Shown: positions 8,856-16,660 of the stretch, in pieces | How positions within the stretch are numbered: position 1 is the stretch's first letter | Layout of the letters: each line of letters opens with the position of its first letter | Assembly (NCBI RefSeq): GCF_017916275.1 | Contig: NZ_JAFMST010000007.1 | Span: forward strand, 124,001 to 188,000 | DNA: 64,000 nt | From: Rubellimicrobium arenae | GTDB lineage: Bacteria; Pseudomonadota; Alphaproteobacteria; Rhodobacterales; Rhodobacteraceae | Reading direction: 5' to 3' | Notes under the pieces: model-generated | Databases searched by the model: none | Told to the model about the DNA's origin: nothing | Seen by the model: the letters and a program-made list of their open reading frames with translations, nothing else | Position numbers and translations under genes: made by a program

Positions 8856-10360
8856 GCGGGGGTTCCAGTCAGGCGATCGAGATCATCATAAAAGGCCTGC
8901 GAATGCAGGTAGAGCCGGTCGAAGACGGGTTGCATCGCGGCATAGCGGTCGGCCCAGGCCGGGTCGGGCGTGACCTCGCGGGTATGCCGCACGGTGCGGG
9001 CGGCGGCCTCCGGCAGGTCGCGCGCCTGCCCCAGCGCGACCGCGCACAAGGCCGCGCAGCCCACGAGGCCGCACTCCGGCTCCTCCGGAATCAGGATCGG
9101 GCGGCCGTAGATGGCGGCCTTGATGCGCAGCCAAAGGTCGGCCCGGGCCCCGCCTCCGCTGGCGATCAGCACCTCCGGACGGGTGCCGGTTGCCTGCTCC
9201 ATGACGCGGAGATGCCGGTTCACGGCAAAGCCCACGCCTTCGAGGACGGCCCGATGCATGTGCGGCAGCCCGTGCCCGGCCGCCAGTCCGAAGAACTGCG
9301 CCCGGCTGTTGCGATGGGCGCCAAGCCTCTCGCCGGCCAGATAGGGCAGGAAGAACAGGGCGTCCGAGCCCACCGGCGCGGCTTCGGCCATGGCAACGAT
9401 CTCGCCGTACCCCAGTTCGTTGCCGTGGAAGGCCCGTCGCGCCCAGCGTGCCGCATCGCCCCCGGACTCGAGGAGCACGAAGGCGCCCCAGTTCCCTTCG
9501 GGCGTGCCGACATTGCTGATCTCGGGGTCGAGGACCGGACGCTCGGCCACCAGGGTCACGATGCACGAGGTTCCCGCCACCTCGGAGGCCATGCCAGGAC
9601 GGCACACCCCCGACCCGAGGAGGGCCACCGGATAGTCCGCCCCGCCCACGAGCACGGGCGTCCCCTGCGCCAAGCCCGTCGCCTCGGCAGCCTCGGCGGT
9701 CACGGTCCCGAGGATCTCGGTCGGGAGGCGGATCGGGGCCAGCTTGCCGCGATCGAGTCCCAGGCGGTCCAGCACCGTCTGCGACCAGTCCCCCGACGCG
9801 GCGTCCATGAGGAACGAGCAGCCCGCGTCGGTCCAGTCCATCGCCCGTTCGCCAGTCAGGCGCAGGTTCACGTAGTCCTTGGGCATCAGGACATGGGTGG
9901 TCCGCGCCCAGGCGTCGGGATCGTGGTCGCGGAGCCACTGGAGCTTGAACGCGGGCCAGGCCGGGGTGGGTGGATTCGCCGTGATCGGCAGCCAGTCCGC
10001 GAGCCGCTCCTCGGCTTCGAAGCGGCGCACGTAATCAAGGGTCCGCTTGTCGTTCCAAAGGGGCACGGCGTCCCGCGCGGGCTGGCCCTCTGCGTCGACC
10101 AGCACCGTCCCGTGCATCTGGCCGCAGGCGGCGACCGCCTGGATGCGCCAGCCTTCGGCGCGCGCGCGCCCGGTCACCTCACGCAGGCTGGCGCAGGCGG
10201 CGGCCCACCAGTCGGCCGGGCGCTGCTCGGACCAGCCGTAGGACGGCACGATCTGGTCGTAGGCCTGCGAGGCGACCGCGAGCACCCGTCCGTCGGCGGT
10301 CATGGCAGCGGCACGGGTGGACCCCGTGCCGATGTCCAGGGCGATCGTGCAGTCCACCAT
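8852..10360 (-). CDS. FGGY-family carbohydrate kinase, xylulokinase-like
   Basis: ATP-dependent kinase of 502 residues that should phosphorylate the imported or oxidised sugar. The N-terminal actin-like fold opens with LDIGTGSTRAAAM, the conserved CGQMHG follows near 79-84, and WND follows in the substrate region. The ATPase domain carries GGADYPVALLGSG and the late GGGARADLWLRI loop. The product resembles XylB in length and layout, but the GGADYP segment differs from the usual GGGDN of xylulokinases, so another ketose or polyol may be used. It shares one base with the permease stop upstream and four with the SDR start downstream. Confidence 0.88.
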   Translation of the reverse strand: MVDCTIALDIGTGSTRAAAMTADGRVLAVASQAYDQIVPSYGWSEQRPADWWAAACASLREVTGRARAEGWRIQAVAACGQMHGTVLVDAEGQPARDAVPLWNDKRTLDYVRRFEAEERLADWLPITANPPTPAWPAFKLQWLRDHDPDAWARTTHVLMPKDYVNLRLTGERAMDWTDAGCSFLMDAASGDWSQTVLDRLGLDRGKLAPIRLPTEILGTVTAEAAEATGLAQGTPVLVGGADYPVALLGSGVCRPGMASEVAGTSCIVTLVAERPVLDPEISNVGTPEGNWGAFVLLESGGDAARWARRAFHGNELGYGEIVAMAEAAPVGSDALFFLPYLAGERLGAHRNSRAQFFGLAAGHGLPHMHRAVLEGVGFAVNRHLRVMEQATGTRPEVLIASGGGARADLWLRIKAAIYGRPILIPEEPECGLVGCAALCAVALGQARDLPEAAARTVRHTREVTPDPAWADRYAAMQPVFDRLYLHSQAFYDDLDRLTGTPA

Positions 10361-11361
10361 CAGCGCCTGCGAAGGATGTGGCTGGCGTGCTGGAGAACGA
10401 CGGCCACCACGATGATGACGCCCAGGTAGACCTGCTGGTGGTAGCCCGGCACGCCGGCGAGGTTCATGATGTTGCCGATGATGCCCAGGATCAGGACGCC
10501 CAGGAAAGTGTTGAGCACGCCGCCGCGGCCGCCCATGAGGCTTGCGCCGCCGATCACGACCGCCGCGATCACGTCAAGCTCGGCCCCGTCGCCGACGCTG
10601 GCCGAGCCCACGCCCGACCGGGAGGTCACGACGATGCCCGCGATGGCCGCCAGGGCGCCCGAGATGACGTAGACCGCCATCACGTACCAGCCGACCGAGA
10701 TGCCGGACAGGCGCACCGCCTCTTCGTTGGAGCCGATCGCCTTTACCAGCCGCCCGAACCGCGAGAAGTTCAGAACGATGAACGCCAGCGCGAAGACGCC
10801 GAACATGAGGAGCGCCGGCGCCGGCACCCCCAGCGGGAAGGCCGTCCCGAAGACCGAGAGCGCGGCCCCGGGCTCGCCCAGCATGATGGGCTGGCCGTTC
10901 GACAGGATCAGGGCCATGCCGCGGGCCGCCGTCATCATGGCCAGCGTGACCACGAAGGCGGGCAGGCGCAGGAAGGCCACGAGGAAGCCCGAGACCGCCC
11001 CGCAGGCCGCCCCGATCCCCACCACCATGAGCAGGGCGACCGGCAACGGGTAGTCCTGCACGAGCACGGCGGTCACCACGGCGCCCAGCGCCGAGATGGA
11101 GCCGACCGACAGGTCGATCCCGCGGGTCAGGATGACATACAGCATCCCCACCGCCATGATGCCGGTCCCGGCATGCTGGCGCAGGATGTTCATGATGTTG
11201 CGCTCGGTCAGGAAGGCGTCCGACTGGAGCGACGCAAGGCCCAGGAGGATCAGGAAGATCGCAAAGGTCCCGAACTGCCGGAACAGCTTTCCGAACTGGA
11301 ACCTGCGGGGCGCGGCCTCCCTGGTGACCGATTGACCGTAACCGGCGGCGTTGTCCGTCAT
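10360..11361 (-). CDS. ABC transporter permease, RbsC/XylH type
   Basis: Inner-membrane permease of a CUT2-type sugar importer, 333 residues. Eight or more hydrophobic segments begin at about 33. Family landmarks are GIDLSVGSI near 85-93, the LPAFVVTLAMM stretch, and AAVVIGGASLMGGRGG, the RbsC loop before the last spans. Its gene lies between the matching dual ATPase upstream (ATGA overlap) and the kinase downstream. One gene serves as homodimeric permease, as in ribose, xylose and autoinducer-2 systems. The substrate is not readable from the sequence. Confidence 0.95.
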   Translation of the reverse strand: MTDNAAGYGQSVTREAAPRRFQFGKLFRQFGTFAIFLILLGLASLQSDAFLTERNIMNILRQHAGTGIMAVGMLYVILTRGIDLSVGSISALGAVVTAVLVQDYPLPVALLMVVGIGAACGAVSGFLVAFLRLPAFVVTLAMMTAARGMALILSNGQPIMLGEPGAALSVFGTAFPLGVPAPALLMFGVFALAFIVLNFSRFGRLVKAIGSNEEAVRLSGISVGWYVMAVYVISGALAAIAGIVVTSRSGVGSASVGDGAELDVIAAVVIGGASLMGGRGGVLNTFLGVLILGIIGNIMNLAGVPGYHQQVYLGVIIVVAVVLQHASHILRRR

Positions 11362-12857
11362 GCGCGTGCCCTTTCCTCGGCTCCGCTCGTCATCGAGAGC
11401 ATGAGCAGGTTCTCCTCGCTGTAGTCCGGCGGCAGGAGCTCACCCCTGAGCCGCCCCTCGCCCATCACCAGCACCCGATCGCAGAGACCGAAGAGCTCGG
11501 CGTGCTCGGAGGATATCACGAGCACCGCCTTTCCTTCGGCCGCCATCCGGTGGATGAGCGAATAGATCTCGGTCTTGGCGCCGACATCGACGCCGCGCGT
11601 CGGCTCGTCAAGGATGACGACGTCGCCGCCCGCATGGAACCACTTGGCCAGCACGACCTTCTGCTGGTTTCCGCCCGAAAGGGACGAGACGGGGTCGCCC
11701 ATGTCGCCCAGCTTGATCCGCAGATCGTCGATCAGGCCACGCACCACGCTCCGTTCCTTGCCGCCCGAGAAGAAGCCCAGGCGCGTGACCGGCCCGGTGT
11801 TGGCCATCGTGGCGTTCTTGCGGATGGCGAGGTCGAGCACCACGCCCTGCCCCTTGCGATCCTCGGGGACCAGGGCGATGCCGTGCCGGACGGCCTGCTT
11901 GGGGGAACGGGGGCGGTAGTTCTCTCCGCGCAGGGTGATCGTGCCGGAGCTGATGGGGTCCGCGCCGAAGATCGCGCGGGCCACCTCGGTCCGCCCCGAC
12001 CCCACGAGCCCGCCCAGCCCGACGACCTCGCCCCGTCGCAACGAGAACGACACGCCCGCCACCCCGTTGGGCAGGGCCAGGTTCTCGACCCGCAGCAGCT
12101 CCTCGCCGACCGTGGTGTGGGGCTTTTCCCCGAAGAGCTGGCTCAGCGGCCGCCCGACCATCATGCGGATGAGCTGGTCCACCGGCACCGCGTCCGGCGT
12201 GACCGTATCGACGTTGCGCCCATCCTTGAGGACCGAGATCCGGTCGGCGATCGCATAGATCTCGTCCAGCCGGTGGGAGATGTAGACGATGCCGACGCCC
12301 TCGCGACGAAGGCCGCGGATGATCTCGAGGAGGCGCTTGGCGTCGCCCATCGACAGCACGGCCGTGGGTTCGTCGAAGACGATGACCCGAGCCCGGCGCG
12401 ACAGGGCCTTGGCGATCTCGACCACCTGCTGGTGGGCGACCGACAGGTCCGACACCGTGGCGCGGGGCGAGATGTCGAAGCCCAGGCGCGCGATCAGCTC
12501 CTTGGCCTGGGTGTTCAGCCTGCCCCAGCCGATGCGGGCGGGCAGCTCGCCCAGGAAGATGTTCTCGGCCACGGACAGGTCCGGGGCCAGCGCCATCTCC
12601 TGGTGGATGATGCTGATGCCGCGGCGGATCGCGTCCGTCGGCCCGGTGAGGCGCACGGCTTCGCCGCCGACCTCCACGCTGCCGGCATCGGGCCGCAGCT
12701 CGCCCCCCATCACACGCATCAGCGTGGACTTGCCGGCGCCATTCTCGCCGACCATGGCGTGCACCTCGCCCGGCCGCACGTCGAAGCTGACGCCGGACAG
12801 GGCGTGGATGCCCGCAAAGGACTTGTCGATGCCGCGCAGGGCGACCAGGGGGGTCAT
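11358..12857 (-). CDS. Sugar ABC transporter ATP-binding protein, tandem domain (RbsA type)
   Basis: ATPase of the CUT2 importer, 499 residues, with two fused ABC domains. Domain 1 has Walker A GENGAGKST at 38-46 and VIVFDEPTAVLS as Walker B. Domain 2 has the degenerate P-loop GLVGSGRTE, usual for RbsA, then LSGGNQQKV and VVILDEPTRGVD. The ATG at 12857 was chosen because GGAGGAG lies about five bases upstream; a longer in-frame start at 12908 would include unrelated sequence. A hairpin lies between it and the upstream binding-protein gene. Confidence 0.95.
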   Translation of the reverse strand: MTPLVALRGIDKSFAGIHALSGVSFDVRPGEVHAMVGENGAGKSTLMRVMGGELRPDAGSVEVGGEAVRLTGPTDAIRRGISIIHQEMALAPDLSVAENIFLGELPARIGWGRLNTQAKELIARLGFDISPRATVSDLSVAHQQVVEIAKALSRRARVIVFDEPTAVLSMGDAKRLLEIIRGLRREGVGIVYISHRLDEIYAIADRISVLKDGRNVDTVTPDAVPVDQLIRMMVGRPLSQLFGEKPHTTVGEELLRVENLALPNGVAGVSFSLRRGEVVGLGGLVGSGRTEVARAIFGADPISSGTITLRGENYRPRSPKQAVRHGIALVPEDRKGQGVVLDLAIRKNATMANTGPVTRLGFFSGGKERSVVRGLIDDLRIKLGDMGDPVSSLSGGNQQKVVLAKWFHAGGDVVILDEPTRGVDVGAKTEIYSLIHRMAAEGKAVLVISSEHAELFGLCDRVLVMGEGRLRGELLPPDYSEENLLMLSMTSGAEERARA

Positions 12858-12888
12858 CGGCGCTCCTCCATCCGACGCAGGAAAGGAC

Positions 12889-12917
12889 GGCCGCCCGGCA
12901 GGAGACACCGGACGGCC
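12889..12917 (-). other. Intercistronic hairpin after the RbsB-like gene
   Basis: GGCCGCCCGG / CCGGACGGCC forms a ten-pair stem with one mismatch around a nine-base loop. It sits directly beyond the binding-protein stop and before the RbsA-type gene. The 11-mer GGACGGCCGCC also occurs as a direct repeat here. As with the hairpin at 4593, no T run follows, so stabilisation of the upstream message is the likelier role. Confidence 0.5.
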
Positions 12918-12928
12918 GCCATGTTGGA

Positions 12929-13894
12929 TCAGAACAGCGAGTTCGGGTCCATGTAGTCGGCGACGTTCTCCTGGGTGATCACCGCCGGATCCGTGTAGAT
13001 CAGCTTGGGCGTGTCTTCCGGCAGTTCGCCGTTCAGCGCCTGCAGGCCGATCTCGACCGCGCGGCGGGCGATCTCGTTGGGGTTGTTGAGGCCGGTCGCG
13101 CCGTACTCGCCCTTCTGGATCAGGTCGTAGGCTTCCTTCTGGCCGTCGGCGGCGGCCACGAGGGTCACCTCGCCCAGGCGGCCGGCGGCTTCCAGCGCCT
13201 GACGGGCGCCCAGCACCATGGAGTCGTTCTCGCCCAGCACGACGTTGATGTCGGGATGCGCGGTGAGAAGGTCTTCCATCGCGGTCAGGCCGCCTTCGGT
13301 CGACCAGTTGCCCCAGCCCTGGCCCAGCACCGTCACTTCGGCATGGCCCTGGTTGGTCAGCATCGCATCCATCAGACCGGTCAGGACGCCCAGGCGGCGC
13401 TCACGCCCGACGAGGTTCCCCTGCGACCCGGAGATGAGCGCGATGCGCGCCGGCTCGCCGTTCAGCTGCTTGGCCAGCCATTCGCCCACGAGCTGCCCGT
13501 TGGCGCTGTTCGACGACTGGATCTGGGTGATGAAGTTCGCCGAAGGATCGAGCGTGGAGTCGATCGCGACGACATGCACGCCGGCAGCCGAGGCGGCGTT
13601 CACGGCGGGGATGAGGCCTTGCGCGTCGCGGGGGTTCACGATCAGCACGTTGATGCCCGAGGCGACCATGTCCTCGATGTCGGCGATCTGCTTGACCATG
13701 TCGTTCTGGCCGTCGGCCGAGCGGACCTGGCAGCCAGCCGCCTCGGCGGTGGCGCGGGCGGTCGCTTCCTGGGCGGCGAAGTAGGGTGCGCCGAGCGTGT
13801 ACATCGAGATGCCAAGCACGCAGTCCTGAGCGTGGGCAGCCGTGCCCGCCATGAGCGCCGCAGCCGCGACGCCCGCAAGTGTCTTCATCGACAT
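12929..13894 (-). CDS. Sugar ABC transporter substrate-binding protein, RbsB-like
   Basis: Periplasmic binding protein of the CUT2 importer, 321 residues, usual for family 4 (ribose/galactose type). A signal peptide ending AHAQ covers about 1-22. The two-lobe fold is marked by VLGISMYTLGAPYFAAQ at the first strand, VNPRDAQGLIPAV, and LGENDSMVLGARQAL before the hinge. The start ATG at 13892-13894 has GGAGG five bases upstream; a second ATG six bases on is less well spaced. It is the first gene of the leftward string and faces the cupin operon across a 219-bp divergent promoter region. Confidence 0.94.
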   Translation of the reverse strand: MSMKTLAGVAAAALMAGTAAHAQDCVLGISMYTLGAPYFAAQEATARATAEAAGCQVRSADGQNDMVKQIADIEDMVASGINVLIVNPRDAQGLIPAVNAASAAGVHVVAIDSTLDPSANFITQIQSSNSANGQLVGEWLAKQLNGEPARIALISGSQGNLVGRERRLGVLTGLMDAMLTNQGHAEVTVLGQGWGNWSTEGGLTAMEDLLTAHPDINVVLGENDSMVLGARQALEAAGRLGEVTLVAAADGQKEAYDLIQKGEYGATGLNNPNEIARRAVEIGLQALNGELPEDTPKLIYTDPAVITQENVADYMDPNSLF

Positions 13895-14113
13895 GTCATC
13901 CTCCACTGTAGTTCTTCGCCCCCTCCCGGGCGACGGCCGGCACGTCACCGGTAGCAACATGGAGCGTAGTTACAGGAATTTTTCTCGTCAACTCTGTTTA
14001 ACGCCCATCCTGCTCGCATTTAGGTCATTCGGGATTGCCAGACGGGTCCGCCTGCGGTTAATCCTGAATCAAGATGTAGCAACGCTACCAAATTTGGCGA
14101 TGGAGGAGATCAC
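13895..14113. promoter_or_regulatory. Divergent promoter region with palindromic candidate operators
   Basis: This region drives the leftward importer/kinase string and the rightward cupin operon. It contains GTAGCAACGCTAC at 14076-14088, a palindrome with a three-base centre. Overlapping its end is a perfect ten-base palindrome, CCAAATTTGG, at 14088-14097. The octamer GTAGCAAC recurs at 13951-13958, followed by GTAGTTAC at 13966-13973. Repeated half-sites around two divergent starts suit control by the RpiR-family regulator encoded at the end of the rightward operon. That link is inferred only from position. Confidence 0.5.
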
Positions 14114-14740
14114 GTGACCCTACAGGAACCCCGCCTCTGCCAGGTATCGGTCGAGACCGGCCTGCTGGGCAACGCGGACGGCCACTACCAGAAGCGTTTC
14201 ACCGACCTCGCCGGGCTTTACGCCGATGCGGCTGCCTTCGACCGCCTGCTCGCGCAGCGCGGCAATGAGGTCGCCTACGAGGTGACCTCGTTCACGCCCG
14301 GCCAGAAGGTGAGCGACCTCATCGTCGGCGTCACCCGGATGGAGCCGGGCAAGGTCGGCGAGGAGTATTTCCTCACGCGCGGACACATCCACGCGCGCGG
14401 CGACCGGCCCGAGGTCTACTACGGCCAGGCCGGCCACGGCCTGATGCAGATGGAAAGCCCCGACGGCGAGGTGCGGATCGTCGAGGTCGGCCCCCAGAGC
14501 ATCTGCTATGTTCCCCCCTTCTGGATTCATCGCAGCATCAACGTCGGCTCGACCGATCTCGTCATGATGTTCACCTACCCGGCCGATTCGGGCCAGGACT
14601 ACGGGATCATCGAACGGTCGGGCGGCATGCGCGTCCGGATCGTGGACGATGGGCGCGGCGGCTGGCGCCAGGTGGAGAATCCCGACTGGCGCCCCCGGTC
14701 CCGCGAGGAGGTCCAGGGCATTCTGGACGCCGCGGCATGA
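14114..14740 (+). CDS. Cupin-type phosphoglucose isomerase family protein
   Basis: Resembles the metal-dependent glucose-6-phosphate isomerase of archaeal type (PgiA, PF06560), a small cupin unrelated to ordinary bacterial Pgi. The product has 208 residues. The cupin metal motif reads TRGHIHA and continues to PEVYYGQAGHGLMQM, providing His, His and Glu ligands. A later His lies in PPFWIHRSINVG. The start is a GTG at 14114 with GGAGGAG five bases upstream. In this setting it probably isomerises a phosphorylated aldose produced by the neighbouring kinase, not glucose-6-phosphate for glycolysis. Its stop overlaps the next start. Confidence 0.85.
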   Translation: MTLQEPRLCQVSVETGLLGNADGHYQKRFTDLAGLYADAAAFDRLLAQRGNEVAYEVTSFTPGQKVSDLIVGVTRMEPGKVGEEYFLTRGHIHARGDRPEVYYGQAGHGLMQMESPDGEVRIVEVGPQSICYVPPFWIHRSINVGSTDLVMMFTYPADSGQDYGIIERSGGMRVRIVDDGRGGWRQVENPDWRPRSREEVQGILDAAA

Positions 14741-15717
14741 GCGGGCCCGCCACGACCGCCGAGCCCTCGGCCCGGGTCTATGCCCCGTGCGAACGGCCCA
14801 CGCTGCACTTCATCGGCGTGACGACGACCAAGAGCAGCATCATGAAGGTATTTCCCGCCTGGGCCCGCCACCTGGGACTGGGGGATGCGGCGATCCGGGG
14901 CATCGATTTCGCCCCCCACTCCGACCCCGCTGCCTACCGCGAGGCGGTGGCCTTCATCCGGGACGACCCCAACTCCATGGGGGCCCTCGTCACGACGCAC
15001 AAGATCGACCTGTTCCACGCCGCGCGGGACATGTTCGACGAGGTGGACCACTTCGCCGCCCTGATGGGCGAAACCTCCTGCATCTCCAAGCGGGACGGGA
15101 GGCTCGTGTGCCATGCGAAGGACCCGATCAGCTCGGGCCTTTCGATCGATGGCTTCCTGGCGCCCGATCATTTCGCGCGCACGGGCGGGCAGGTCGTGTC
15201 GATGGGGGCCGGCGGCTCCACCATCGCGCTGACCTGGCACCTGATGCAGGCGCGCCAGGACCGTCCGTCGCGCATCGTGGTGACCAACCGGTCCCAGCCG
15301 CGCCTGGACGAGATCCGCCACGTCCACCAGCAGATCGGCAGCGACATTCCCGTGGACTACGTTCTCGCCCCCGAGCCTTCGGCCAACGACCGGGTGCTCG
15401 ACGGGCTCCCGCCGGGATCGCTGGTCATCAACGCGACCGGCCTGGGCAAGGATGCGCCCGGATCGCCCCTGACCGACGCCGCCCGCTTTCCGGAGAACGG
15501 CGTGGCCTGGGACCTCAACTACCGCGGCGACCTGATCTTCCTCGACCAGGCCCGCGCGCAGGCGGCCGAACGGCGGCTGCAGGTGGAGGACGGCTGGACC
15601 TACTTCATCCACGGCTGGACGCAGGTCATCGCCGAGGTCTTCGGCATCACCATCGACACCGGCGCCGACAACATCGCCGAGCTGACCCGCATCGCCAACG
15701 CGGCGGCAAAGGGCTGA
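14737..15717 (+). CDS. Shikimate dehydrogenase (AroE)-like oxidoreductase of unknown substrate
   Basis: NAD(P)-dependent enzyme with the AroE two-domain layout, 326 residues against about 270-290 for biosynthetic AroE. The N-terminal substrate domain has VTTHK at 85-89, keeping the catalytic Lys but lacking the usual N and P of NVTxPxK. The Ser-x-Ser substrate motif is replaced by TTTKSS near 30-34. An Asp near 129 (AKDP) may match the catalytic Asp. The cofactor domain has GAGGST at 157-162 and TNRSQ. Its place inside a sugar operon, with ATGA coupling to the cupin gene, argues against a role in aromatic biosynthesis. A cyclic polyol or sugar-acid substrate is an inference. Confidence 0.8.
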   Translation: MSGPATTAEPSARVYAPCERPTLHFIGVTTTKSSIMKVFPAWARHLGLGDAAIRGIDFAPHSDPAAYREAVAFIRDDPNSMGALVTTHKIDLFHAARDMFDEVDHFAALMGETSCISKRDGRLVCHAKDPISSGLSIDGFLAPDHFARTGGQVVSMGAGGSTIALTWHLMQARQDRPSRIVVTNRSQPRLDEIRHVHQQIGSDIPVDYVLAPEPSANDRVLDGLPPGSLVINATGLGKDAPGSPLTDAARFPENGVAWDLNYRGDLIFLDQARAQAAERRLQVEDGWTYFIHGWTQVIAEVFGITIDTGADNIAELTRIANAAAKG

Positions 15718-15721
15718 TGGG

Positions 15722-16660
15722 ATGGAGCGCATCCTTGTCACGCCCCGGTCCCTGACCTCGGCCCCTCCCCCGGCCCTGGACCGGCTGACGGAGGCGGGCT
15801 TCGAGCTGGTGTTCTCCACGCCCGGAGCCACCCCGTCCGAGGCCGAGCTGCTCCGGCTCGTGCCGGGCTGCGTGGGCTGGCTCGCCGGAGTGGAGCCGGT
15901 GAGCGAGGCCGTCGTCGCGGCCGCCGACCGCCTGCGCATCATCAGCCGCAACGGCACCGGGGCCGACAACCTCCCGCTCGCGGCGCTGTCGGCGCGCGGC
16001 ATCCAGGTCGCCCGCGCGATGGGCGCCAATGCGACCGGCGTGGCCGAACTGGCGCTGGGCCTGATGCTGGCCGCCTGCCGGCACATTCCCCAGACCACCG
16101 CCGGGGTTCAGGTCGGCGGCTGGCCCCGGCTCAAGGGCCGGGAGATCGAGGGCTCGACCGTGGGCATCGTCGGCATGGGCGCGATCGGCCGCCGCGTGGC
16201 CCGCGTCCTCGAGGCGCTGGGGGCGCGGATCGTGGCGCACGACCCGTTCCGCCCCGATCCGGGGGGCATCCGGCTGGACTACGTCAGCCTCGACGAACTG
16301 CTGGAACGGTCGGGGATCGTGACGCTCCATTGCCCTCCGCCCGAGGATGGCCGCCCCCTTCTCGGGCATGGGCAGCTCGGCCGGCTGCCCAAGGGCGCGA
16401 TCCTGGTGAATACGGCGCGGGCGAACCTCGTGGACCCGGCGGCCGTGCTCGCCGCGCTCGATGAGGGGCGGATCGAAACCTACGCGACCGACGTTTTCGC
16501 GGTGGAGCCCCCGACCGGCGATCCGCTGGCCGGGCATCCCCGCGTGCTCGGGACCAGCCATGTCGGGGCCCTGACCGACGGCAGCGTCGCCCGTGCCACC
16601 GAAGCGGCCATCGACAACCTCCTCGTGGCGCTCAGGACCTCGGCCGATGCGGCTCTCTGA
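15722..16660 (+). CDS. D-2-hydroxyacid dehydrogenase family protein (SerA-like)
   Basis: NAD-dependent dehydrogenase of 312 residues, typical of short members without an ACT domain. The cofactor loop GMGAIG is at 151-156 with Asp174 (AHDPF) after beta-2. The catalytic residues are Arg233 (NTARANLVD), Glu262 (AVEPP) and His280 (TSHVG). It lies four bases after the AroE-like gene and overlaps the next gene by 14 bp. Here it is likely to act on a 2-keto or 2-hydroxy acid formed from the imported sugar, not on 3-phosphoglycerate. The exact acid is unknown. Confidence 0.9.
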   Translation: MERILVTPRSLTSAPPPALDRLTEAGFELVFSTPGATPSEAELLRLVPGCVGWLAGVEPVSEAVVAAADRLRIISRNGTGADNLPLAALSARGIQVARAMGANATGVAELALGLMLAACRHIPQTTAGVQVGGWPRLKGREIEGSTVGIVGMGAIGRRVARVLEALGARIVAHDPFRPDPGGIRLDYVSLDELLERSGIVTLHCPPPEDGRPLLGHGQLGRLPKGAILVNTARANLVDPAAVLAALDEGRIETYATDVFAVEPPTGDPLAGHPRVLGTSHVGALTDGSVARATEAAIDNLLVALRTSADAAL

